Source of the DNA: Oscillospiraceae bacterium
GTDB taxonomy: Bacteria > Bacillota > Clostridia > Oscillospirales > Oscillospiraceae
Assembly: GCA_031281195.1 (NCBI GenBank)
Contig: JAITFS010000179.1
Coordinates: forward strand, 1 to 35,337
Reading direction: 5' to 3'
DNA length: 35,337 nucleotides
Positions 27,791 to 35,337 of the stretch are shown here, piece by piece (position 1 is the stretch's first letter; the number at the start of each line of letters is the position of its first letter). The notes under the pieces were generated by a model, which was not told the DNA's origin, searched no databases, and saw only the letters and a program-made list of their open reading frames with translations. The translations under genes were made by a program, and so were the position numbers.

Positions 27791-28452
27791 CTGTATTTTT
27801 CCATCATGGTTTTGAAGATTTCTGCTGTTGTTGGGGGTGTCCATGTTATTGCGTTTGCTCCTGCGTTTATTGTGTCCTCTATTGATTGATCACTTGGTCC
27901 TCCTGTTGCGATTATTGCTGCATTTGGAAACTCTTTTCTGATTTTTTCAACTACTTTTGGCGTGTTTACTGCTGCTGATACATTTAATATTGCTGCACCT
28001 GCTTCTATTCGACCTAAAATATCCTCGTTTTCACTTCCAACAGTAACGATAATTGGTATATCAATTACATCACGAACTTGTTTGATGGTGCTGTTTGGTG
28101 TTGGTGAGTTTAATACAATTCCAAATGCTCCTTGAAACTCTGCGTCTGTTGCTAGCTGGACTACACGTTTTCCCGTTGTAGTTCCACCACCAACTCCGCT
28201 TAGTACAGGTATGTCTGATGCTGTAATAATCGCATGTGTAATAATCGGCTGTGGTGTAAACGGGTAGACGGCAATAACAGCATCAGCATTGATGTTTCGG
28301 ATTATTGCTATATCGGTGCTGAATACGAGTGATTTTATTCGTCTGCCGAATATTCGTATTCCTCCACATTTACTGATTGATCTTGGTACTTCAATCATGT
28401 GGCTTCTAAGCACTCCGCTGTATTCAGGTATTATACGTTCTGTGTTTTCCAA
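27778..28452 (-). CDS. TIM-barrel protein of unassigned function (hydrolase-annotated family likely)
   Basis: Repeating beta/alpha pattern: DIPVLSGVGGGTTTGKRVVQLATDAEFQGAFGIVLNSPTPN, IPIIVTVGSENEDILGRIEAGAAILNVSAA, FPNAAIIATGGPSDQSIEDTINAGANAITWTPP. Start uncertain (TTG 28452 or downstream ATG). Confidence 0.7.
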   Translation of the reverse strand: MENTERIIPEYSGVLRSHMIEVPRSISKCGGIRIFGRRIKSLVFSTDIAIIRNINADAVIAVYPFTPQPIITHAIITASDIPVLSGVGGGTTTGKRVVQLATDAEFQGAFGIVLNSPTPNSTIKQVRDVIDIPIIVTVGSENEDILGRIEAGAAILNVSAAVNTPKVVEKIRKEFPNAAIIATGGPSDQSIEDTINAGANAITWTPPTTAEIFKTMMEKYRTRE

Positions 28453-28543
28453 TAGATTTTACCGTTTTTCTCATAATTATATTTTGTCCGTGCTTTTTTA
28501 CAAGATGGACATTATTCCTGTGATTAAATACTAATTTGCTTTA

Positions 28544-28870
28544 TTAGATTTTTATAAACTGGTCTATCGGCAGGACAAATACTGTTGCGCCACCGACTGT
28601 GACTTCAACAAGAGGTGCATTTATAAAGCCGCCAATAGCCGAGTTTGTAATTGATGGCATAGGCTGGCTGCGGCTTTTTGATTTATCACGAATGATGTCA
28701 ATGGCTTCATTGACTCTGTCATCGTCAACGCCAGTGATGATGGTGACGTTACCCGACATTAAAAATCCACCTGTTGTTGCAAGCTTTGTGATTGAGAATC
28801 CTGCTTGTGTCATGCTGCGTATGACTGACTGCGCGTCTTCACTGCTAACTATTGCCAGTACAAGCTTCAT
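28544..28870 (-). CDS. darA: Cyclic-di-AMP receptor (DarA/PstA-like, PII-like fold)
   Basis: MKLVLAIVSSEDAQSVIRSMTQAGFSITKLATTGGFLMSGNVTIITGVDDDRVNEAIDII; SD GGAGG upstream. Confidence 0.92.
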   Translation of the reverse strand: MKLVLAIVSSEDAQSVIRSMTQAGFSITKLATTGGFLMSGNVTIITGVDDDRVNEAIDIIRDKSKSRSQPMPSITNSAIGGFINAPLVEVTVGGATVFVLPIDQFIKI

Positions 28871-28913
28871 GTTGGAATCCTCCTCTTTTTCTATGTAATA
28901 AAGTTTATCATAG

Positions 28914-30665
28914 TTAAGTTTTCAATGCAACTACCAAACTGTTTATACCAAATGTCTCTTTATAATATACTTTTTTTGCTGATTCTGTTATATATTTTAT
29001 GCCTAAAACTTCAACGCTTTCGTCTATGTTTTCTGCTGTTTCCAGGCGTTGCTTGTAGTATTCGATTGGGTTAAAGCGTTTTCCTGAATTACGCAATCTT
29101 AATACAATATTCTCCTCAAACAAAGCAAGACGAACAGATACATCTCCTCCCTGTTCGTTGTTTTTTGTTATAAGAATAATCATTTCTTCTATAGCGAGAG
29201 CCAAGAGTAGTGTTTTCTTTTTATCCATTTTTTGTTGATTACAAAAAGTCTCCACAGCGGCTGATGCTTTACCTGCTTCATTTGAATCCCGGGCAACTGA
29301 AAATGAAAGAACTGCATCTTTTGTTTCGGTTGTATCAAGTAATAATGGAAATGACAGGTTTTTATTCTTTTTTCGTACAAACATTAGTATTAAAGGTAGA
29401 ATGATTAAAATTAAAGCCATTCCAATCGGCATGTATAACCAAAATACATCAACAAATAAAATAGCAAATATTGTCACTGATATAAGTGGAAGAATTAAAT
29501 CCTGACATAATACAAGTATGTTTGCGAGTTTTATAAAACGAAATGCTGTGTACCATGAGATAAAAAGTGAGCTGATAACATATATAAACGAGTAAATACA
29601 AAAGCATACTAATGCAAATAAAATACTGTCGGTAACTCCAAAAATACCTGCTACAAATCTATTAAAAACTAATAGTAATATTGTTGCAATTATCATAAAA
29701 ATACTACAAAAACGAAACATTTCCCGTGAGAGCTGACGTAGACTAATAATGTCTCGTTCTTCGTGTAAAATACTTGAAATTGGTATCTGTACTCCTGAAA
29801 TCCCGTTTGCAAGAGCAATAACAAAACGTTGTAACATGTTCAAAATGCTAAATATTGCAATTGCAGCTACTCCAACAAAGTTTAGCAATATTATGTTAAT
29901 AACAAACATTGCTGCAAAACGAAATAGTCTTACAAATGCCGGAGGGCTGCCTATTGATAAAACAGGTAATAAATCTTTACCAAAATTACGTGGAATACGC
30001 AATTTCATGCGATTTTTTGTGGTGTGAATCATAATAAAACCTAAAATTGTTGAAACCACCGCAGAGATTAACTGAGAAATAGCAAGTGCAATAATACCCA
30101 TGTTTAACACATATATAAATAACAGGACTAATACTACACTCATAATTGATTGAATAGTATTAAATATCAAAACAACCGGTGTTCTTCCTATTAACCTTGC
30201 CCAATACATAGGTACATATATTGTTATTATAATGCAGTTTGCAAGTATTATAGGTAAAAATAATAGTGAAGCATACCTGTATAACTCACCACTTCCGGCT
30301 ATCACTGACAATATCGTTTCTCTGAAAATCATACTCAAGATAAAAAGAGTTGTTGCACACAGTGTAGTTAAGATAATTGATAAAGTGTAGAGCTCATAAA
30401 CACGATTGTCATCATCTGCCGCTATATATTTTGCAGCAGTTGATGCTGCACCACTTGCTATTACCGTGCCAAAAAAACCTGTTAAAAAGAAAAATGGTGC
30501 AAATATACCAACAACTGCCAGACCAACCTCACCTAACACTAAACCGGCTACAGCTCCGCATACAATCGGTGCAACATGCGCAACAGATAATGCTGATACA
30601 CTGTAGACAGCATTTTTAAGAAAAACTTTTTTTACTAGCCCGCTATTATCTTCGTATAAATTCAT
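28914..30665 (-). CDS. MATE-like multidrug/solute exporter fused to C-terminal HATPase (RsbW-like) domain
   Basis: About 12 hydrophobic segments, then TKDAVLSFSVARDSNEAGKASAAVETFCNQQKMDKKKTLLLALAIEEMIILITKNNEQGGDVSVRLALFEENIVLRLRNSGKRFNP. MNLYED start at 30665 suggested; the ORF-track start at 30803 runs through a palindrome. Confidence 0.82.
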   Translation of the reverse strand: MNLYEDNSGLVKKVFLKNAVYSVSALSVAHVAPIVCGAVAGLVLGEVGLAVVGIFAPFFFLTGFFGTVIASGAASTAAKYIAADDDNRVYELYTLSIILTTLCATTLFILSMIFRETILSVIAGSGELYRYASLLFLPIILANCIIITIYVPMYWARLIGRTPVVLIFNTIQSIMSVVLVLLFIYVLNMGIIALAISQLISAVVSTILGFIMIHTTKNRMKLRIPRNFGKDLLPVLSIGSPPAFVRLFRFAAMFVINIILLNFVGVAAIAIFSILNMLQRFVIALANGISGVQIPISSILHEERDIISLRQLSREMFRFCSIFMIIATILLLVFNRFVAGIFGVTDSILFALVCFCIYSFIYVISSLFISWYTAFRFIKLANILVLCQDLILPLISVTIFAILFVDVFWLYMPIGMALILIILPLILMFVRKKNKNLSFPLLLDTTETKDAVLSFSVARDSNEAGKASAAVETFCNQQKMDKKKTLLLALAIEEMIILITKNNEQGGDVSVRLALFEENIVLRLRNSGKRFNPIEYYKQRLETAENIDESVEVLGIKYITESAKKVYYKETFGINSLVVALKT

Positions 30666-30733
30666 TAAGATGTACCACTTCTTACTTACTCTATTTGTTT
30701 TAATTAGTATATCATATAAACATATATTAGTAA

Positions 30734-30841
30734 TAATATTTCTATAATAGTCTCTTTTCCGAAACGCTGAGCCTCCATGCTCAGAGTTTCGGCGCTCCGC
30801 CATCCTTGGCTTCGCTTTCCGAGACCATTATAAGAATATTA
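30734..30841. repeat. Palindromic element with 21-bp imperfect arms and internal hairpins
   Basis: TAATATTTCTATAATAGTCTC (30734-30754) versus reverse complement of 30821-30841 TAATATTCTTATAATGGTCTC; internal CCGAAACgCTGAGC-ctccat-GCTCAGaGTTTCGG and GCCA-tcct-TGGC. Confidence 0.75.
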
Positions 30842-30864
30842 ATACATGAGACATTGGGATATGC

Positions 30865-30893
30865 TTGACTAAAAGAAACTTAGGTATTAGAAT
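30865..30893 (+). promoter_or_regulatory. Promoter of VanY-like gene
   Basis: TTGACT (30865-30870), 17-nt spacer, TAGAAT (30888-30893); ATG 6 nt later. Confidence 0.75.
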
Positions 30894-30899
30894 GGTTTT

Positions 30900-32153
30900 A
30901 TGTTGAAAAAACCAGTGATTTCTATATTTATAGCTTTTATCGTTCTTAGTACGGTTGTTAGTGTAACTATTGCAAGTGCAATTGATCCGGATGAGAATGA
31001 TGTTTATCCGCTATGTGTTTATGATGTTTTAAGCGAGTTAGAGATTGATTTCGCTGAGTATGTTGCATTACTAAAACCTCTTTCACACACAGGCGAGTAT
31101 CAGCATTTTTTAAGTGAAAACAAAACAAGATATGAGGCTTTTCAAAATGAAAATCCTGAAATGCCAAGAGATGTTGTGCTTGCGTATGTTAATGCAAATA
31201 TTGATTTGGAGTTTTTTAGAGATATTGTTGAAATACAAAACCCGGACAGTTTGTATGTTCTTGTTAATAAGAATCATATTCTTCCGAGAAACTGGTCACC
31301 TGATGATTTGTTTTTGATTGATTCATGGCGAAGAGTACGCAAGGAAGCTGCTTTTAATTTTCTTATGATGCAGGTTGAAATGGAAAATCATGATTTATCA
31401 ATAAATACTGTAAGTGCATATCGCTCTTTTGGGTCTCAAGCTATGTCACACGCTAATGCCTCTGAACTACAAGGATTAACGATAACAGACTCTGCAATTG
31501 CAAGACCCGGTCATTCTGAGCACCAGACAGGACTTGCTATCGATTTATTAAGCAGATCATCACGAGGTTCTTTAAGTGGTTCGCATTTTCAAGATTCTTA
31601 CGAGTTTGAATGGTTGTCACAAAATGCACATAAATACGGGTTTATACTCCGTTATCCGGAGGAGTATTCTGATGTACACGGTTATATTTTTGAGCCTTGG
31701 CACTGGCGTTATATCGGGGTTGAGATTGCAACTGTGATGTTTGATGAGGGTATCTCTTTATTTGAAGAGTTTTATGGAAGATATTTGGTGCTTGGTGTGT
31801 TGGAAAATGCAGTTGTTGCTATAAATACGATAAGAGAGCTTGAATTGCTTGCGATTTTTGAAGCGGAGGAAATTGCAAGACTTGAGGCAGAAGCGGAGGC
31901 AGAAGCCGAAGCACAAAGACTAGCTGAAGAAGCTCTGGCAAAGCTTGAAGCAGAGGAAGCGGAAAGACTTGGCGCTATGGAAATGCTAAAAAGCTCGGAA
32001 ATGGGAATAGAGGAGCAAGATAGTATAAACACAACCGAGATTGTTGATGAAACAAATCTCAGTGTGTTTACAGTTGTTATTTTACCTTTTTTATCATTAG
32101 GGTTTTGTGCTGTAGCTATTAAGGTTGCTACAGTAATAGTTAGCCGGAAGTAA
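30900..32153 (+). CDS. D-alanyl-D-alanine carboxypeptidase, M15B/VanY-like, with C-terminal coiled coil and TM anchor
   Basis: Signal-like N-terminus; VSAYRSFGSQ, RPGHSEHQTGLAIDLLS, YGFILRYPEEYSDVHGYIFEPWHWRYIG; EAEAEAEAQRLAEEALAKLEAEEAERL; C-terminal hydrophobic segment. Confidence 0.9.
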   Translation: MLKKPVISIFIAFIVLSTVVSVTIASAIDPDENDVYPLCVYDVLSELEIDFAEYVALLKPLSHTGEYQHFLSENKTRYEAFQNENPEMPRDVVLAYVNANIDLEFFRDIVEIQNPDSLYVLVNKNHILPRNWSPDDLFLIDSWRRVRKEAAFNFLMMQVEMENHDLSINTVSAYRSFGSQAMSHANASELQGLTITDSAIARPGHSEHQTGLAIDLLSRSSRGSLSGSHFQDSYEFEWLSQNAHKYGFILRYPEEYSDVHGYIFEPWHWRYIGVEIATVMFDEGISLFEEFYGRYLVLGVLENAVVAINTIRELELLAIFEAEEIARLEAEAEAEAEAQRLAEEALAKLEAEEAERLGAMEMLKSSEMGIEEQDSINTTEIVDETNLSVFTVVILPFLSLGFCAVAIKVATVIVSRK

Positions 32154-33141
32154 GCTTTGGCGGTAAGAGCAGCTCCATTAATTCTCTATCGACTTTAAAT
32201 CCATCTATAAGCTCATATTTTGTACCGGGTCTTCCGTGATTTACTATGCCAAAAGCTCCCGCAAAGTTCCATAAAGCAAAGCCCCATTTATACTCATTAT
32301 AAAGATTAATCAAGTCCTTAAACCAACGCATAGCTACGTCATTTGGTGTTTTATCATAACAGCCAAACTCTCCGATATGAACCTCAACACCCATGTCTTC
32401 AACCTCACGCCAAGGTCTATAATATTCTACCAGAGCTGATTTATCCCACATTTCATCTTCCATCACACCGGGATATACCGGTTTTATCCATTTATAACCA
32501 TCCTCAAGTGGTGCCCAGCTTGCTTTGTAGTGGGTCAATTGATATGGTGCATATCCCCGTCCACTGTGAATAACATCAGCATCAGCCAGTTCAGGAATTG
32601 CAATTCCACCACCTTCAATACCGTTTAACACAATCAAACGGCTTGGGTCAATGTCTCTGATAGCTTGTATTGTACGTCGCATAACCTTCTCGTGAATTTT
32701 GCGTGTAAAACCGTATTGTCCAATATCGGGCGGTTCATTAAGCAGGTCAAAGCTTAGATCTTTTGAAGATATACCTTTATATCTTTTGGCAAATGTTTCC
32801 CATAAAAATACATAAGCATCTTGTGCAATTTTGTCTTTCCAAAGGTTGTGCTTCTCAATATTATTGTTGTTAATGCAATATCCCGGAGCACGGTGCATGT
32901 TTAAGCTCATGTGCAAACCACGCTCTTGACATGCTTTTATATACGAGTCGATTTTTTCAAAAACTTTTTCATTTGGGTTTAAATAATCAAACTCGTTTGT
33001 CCAAAATCGGTAATCCATTGGTACACGAATGAAGTTAAACCCATGTTTTGCGATAAAATCCAATTGCTTTTTATCCGGTTTTTTTGCTTCTTTTCCATAA
33101 TATGAAAACATCCATATCATATTAAATCCATATTTTTTCAT
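32140..33141 (-). CDS. Glycoside hydrolase family 5-like (cellulase-type), no signal peptide
   Basis: FIRVPMDYRFW, HRAPGY, DLLNEPPD (acid/base Glu), VHIGEFGCYD (nucleophile Glu), GFALWNFAGAFGI. SD GGAG upstream of the ATG at 33141. Confidence 0.9.
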   Translation of the reverse strand: MKKYGFNMIWMFSYYGKEAKKPDKKQLDFIAKHGFNFIRVPMDYRFWTNEFDYLNPNEKVFEKIDSYIKACQERGLHMSLNMHRAPGYCINNNNIEKHNLWKDKIAQDAYVFLWETFAKRYKGISSKDLSFDLLNEPPDIGQYGFTRKIHEKVMRRTIQAIRDIDPSRLIVLNGIEGGGIAIPELADADVIHSGRGYAPYQLTHYKASWAPLEDGYKWIKPVYPGVMEDEMWDKSALVEYYRPWREVEDMGVEVHIGEFGCYDKTPNDVAMRWFKDLINLYNEYKWGFALWNFAGAFGIVNHGRPGTKYELIDGFKVDRELMELLLPPKLTSG

Positions 33142-33164
33142 AAATAAACTCCATTCCAATGATT

Positions 33165-34457
33165 TTATGTACTGCTCTCCATCATAACGTCTTTGTCATG
33201 CGGAACAAACTTGAAGATAATTGCTGCTGCTACAAACAACACAACAATACCTGCAATACCAAGATGTGGATGCCCTGTTAATACTGATATAATTCCAAAT
33301 AAAGTAGTACCCATGATTGAGGCTAATCGACCAAATATATTATAGAAGCCGAAGAACTCATTTGATTTATCCTTTGGTACAATTTTTCCGAAATATGCAC
33401 GGCTGAGTGCTTGTATTCCTCCTTGTGCTGTTCCAACGAGCATTGCAAGCCCCCAGAACAAAGCGGTCAAGAACTTAATATCACGCTCGGGACTCATTAA
33501 TAATGCTATCATACAAATCACTACATACGTACAAATACCGACATAAATCATGGTTTTTGTACCAAACTTATCCGCTAGTCTGCCATAGATGATTGCACAC
33601 GGACCTGCGACAAACTGTGTTGCCAGTAGTACAAGCAGCAGGTCAACTTGTCCGATACCAATTTCCATTCCGTATATTGTTGCCATGCTGATAATTGAGC
33701 TTACACCATCATAATATAAGAAAAACGCAAGTAGGAAGAGTAAAACCGATCTATGCTTGCATATTTCTTTAATCGTGAGCCAAACAGTTACGAAGCTTTT
33801 ACGCACATATTTTTCTTCGATCGGCTGACCATATTTTTGATTCACATTACGCCACATTGGAATCGTAAACAATAACCACCAAACAGCAGTTATTAAGAAA
33901 GCAATACGGTATGCTGTTACAAAAGATATGTTTATTATACCGAGTTCAATAAGTAAAATTGGTGCAATACTTGCAATAAATGGAGGAATACACCCAAGAT
34001 AACCCACTCCAAAAGCCAGTGTTGAAATCCTGTTCATACGGTCATTTGAGGTTACATCAACCAAAAATGCATTATATACTTTATTTGCACCCGAATACCC
34101 TATCATTGAGATAACATATACTATCAAAAGCATATACCACATTTTTTCCGGTACAATAGCAAGAGCAATTGTTGATGCAGCACCTATACCGACGAATATA
34201 TTAAATACAAATTTCTTTTTCCCAAGGTAACCTGTTAATGCTCCGATTATCGGTGCCAATGCACCGGTAAATAGCATAGAGGCAGCAGTAGCAAATGCCC
34301 AATAAGGACTTACTATATCACCATCTCCTAATGCTTCATTTGCTGACCAGAAAAAATACATTCCCATAATTGTTGCCATAACTGTAATTGTGTATGGCGA
34401 CTCTGCCAAATCGTATAATACCCACGCTCTTTCTTGTTTATTCAGCTTTTTAAACAT
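33165..34457 (-). CDS. MFS transporter, UMF1/Atg22-like family
   Basis: MFKKLNKQERAWVLYDLAESPYTITVMATIMGMYFFW, 11-12 TM segments, GTAQGGIQALSRAYFGKIVPKDKSNEFFGFYN. SD GGAG upstream of the ATG at 34457. Confidence 0.9.
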   Translation of the reverse strand: MFKKLNKQERAWVLYDLAESPYTITVMATIMGMYFFWSANEALGDGDIVSPYWAFATAASMLFTGALAPIIGALTGYLGKKKFVFNIFVGIGAASTIALAIVPEKMWYMLLIVYVISMIGYSGANKVYNAFLVDVTSNDRMNRISTLAFGVGYLGCIPPFIASIAPILLIELGIINISFVTAYRIAFLITAVWWLLFTIPMWRNVNQKYGQPIEEKYVRKSFVTVWLTIKEICKHRSVLLFLLAFFLYYDGVSSIISMATIYGMEIGIGQVDLLLVLLATQFVAGPCAIIYGRLADKFGTKTMIYVGICTYVVICMIALLMSPERDIKFLTALFWGLAMLVGTAQGGIQALSRAYFGKIVPKDKSNEFFGFYNIFGRLASIMGTTLFGIISVLTGHPHLGIAGIVVLFVAAAIIFKFVPHDKDVMMESST

Positions 34458-34524
34458 ATCAAACTCCATTTCAATTAAATAAATCTTACGGTGTTATTTG
34501 CACTTTTTCTGTAAGTTTTTCATC

Positions 34525-34552
34525 ATTATATAGGATATTTGAGAAAATGCAA
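34525..34552 (-). promoter_or_regulatory. Promoter of MFS-GH5 operon
   Basis: Minus strand TTGCAT (34552-34547), 16-nt spacer, TATAAT (34530-34525). Confidence 0.65.
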
Positions 34553-34588
34553 TTGTATTATTATTATGACTTGTGATATGGTAAATAC

Positions 34589-35337
34589 ATGGAGTATACT
34601 TATCAATTTTTTAGCGGTGGATATGAAGCAGGGGTTAAGGATTGTGCTGCTGATGTAGTTCTTGATAAGCTTTATCAAAAGTTTGGTTTTGGTGATGTTA
34701 TTATCGGGTGGAATACACAAGATAAATGTTATCAAAGAATTATTGAAGTTGCTCATAAAGCCGGGAAAAAGGTGTGGCTTTGGATGCCCGTTTTTTCAGA
34801 GTTACCTTCTTATGCAAAAGCTGACCCTGTGATTGATTACCAAAATAAACTACAGCAAGGTCTTGGTGTTTTGCCCGATGAGGATTTCCGTTTTGTTTGT
34901 CCTTCATCGCAAAATAATATTGATATTATTTTCAATTTATATCAAAAACACTTCGCTGATTTACCTTTTGACGGAGTTTTCTTAGATAAAATACGTCATT
35001 CTTCTTATGCTAATGGATTATCAGGTGGAATGGGTTGTTTTTGTAAAAATTGTACGAAAATATATCAAGAAGAAGGTGTAAACACACAAGAGGTGATTAA
35101 CAAAATAAACAAATCTCCTGCTAAACTTTTACCTTTATCACAAATTAATGGTAAATATATTTTTAAGGATCCACTTGTTGATAATTTTTATCAGGCAAAA
35201 GCGGATATTATAACTGAAAGTATTTTAAAGCTGGTTATAAGATTTGAAAATAGCGGATTATCTGTTGCTTTAGATCTATTTGCTCCTGTTTTAGCATATT
35301 TGGTAGGACAGGACATACCGGAGTTAAGCAAAAATGT
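34589..35337 (+). CDS. TIM-barrel glycosidase-like protein, 3' end truncated by window edge
   Basis: Open from ATG 34589: MEYTYQFFSGGYEAGVKDCAADVVLDKLYQKFGFGDVIIGWNTQDKCYQRIIEVAHKAGKKVWLWMPVFSELPSYAK...LPFDGVFLDKIRHSSYANGLSGGMGCFCKNCTKIY...; not in the ORF track because it is partial. Confidence 0.72.
   Translation, partial: MEYTYQFFSGGYEAGVKDCAADVVLDKLYQKFGFGDVIIGWNTQDKCYQRIIEVAHKAGKKVWLWMPVFSELPSYAKADPVIDYQNKLQQGLGVLPDEDFRFVCPSSQNNIDIIFNLYQKHFADLPFDGVFLDKIRHSSYANGLSGGMGCFCKNCTKIYQEEGVNTQEVINKINKSPAKLLPLSQINGKYIFKDPLVDNFYQAKADIITESILKLVIRFENSGLSVALDLFAPVLAYLVGQDIPELSKN

Noticed and set aside
30666-30803. N-terminal extension of the MATE fusion ORF
   Set aside because: Translates the palindromic element; a normal MATE N-terminus begins near 30665.
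34526-34756. ORF-track minus strand ORF of 76 aa
   Set aside because: Antisense to the truncated glycosidase-like gene and overlapping the divergent promoter region.

Overview
Low-GC Firmicutes/Clostridia-like chromosomal window, densely coding, with no rRNA, CRISPR array or transposase seen. Main content, left to right: a truncated YjbQ/UPF0047 gene (-) missed by the ORF track; a lipoprotein-type peptidase T (-); tRNA-Leu(CAA) (-); a hybrid histidine kinase next to an orphan sugar-binding lipoprotein (+); addB-addA (-); a polysaccharide deacetylase lipoprotein (+); UPF0316, ispE, apgM and a P-loop ATPase/TPR gene (-); a 7-gene Dlt-like locus (+, about 18.8-26.7 kb: MBOAT, SGNH/DltD-like, lipoprotein, transglutaminase, Asp/Glu-racemase family, adenylation domain, carrier protein); YitT-like, TIM-barrel, DarA-like c-di-AMP receptor and a MATE-HATPase fusion (-); a VanY-like carboxypeptidase (+); a cytoplasmic GH5 and an MFS transporter (-); and a truncated TIM-barrel glycosidase-like gene (+), also missed by the ORF track. 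The strongest candidate for an under-described system is the Dlt-like locus. It has the parts of a D-alanylation machine plus a dedicated Asp/Glu-type racemase, an A-domain with Lys at the PheA-239 position, and an SGNH partner with Cys in place of the usual Ser. Other notable signals: several genes whose start codon lies 6-10 nt after a -10 box with no Shine-Dalgarno (possible leaderless mRNAs), a 35-bp-arm palindrome whose mismatches become G-U pairs in only one strand's RNA, an 18-bp degenerate tandem array upstream of the histidine kinase, and a dispersed palindromic repeat flanking the yitT-like gene. All family calls come from reading motifs; no database search was run.
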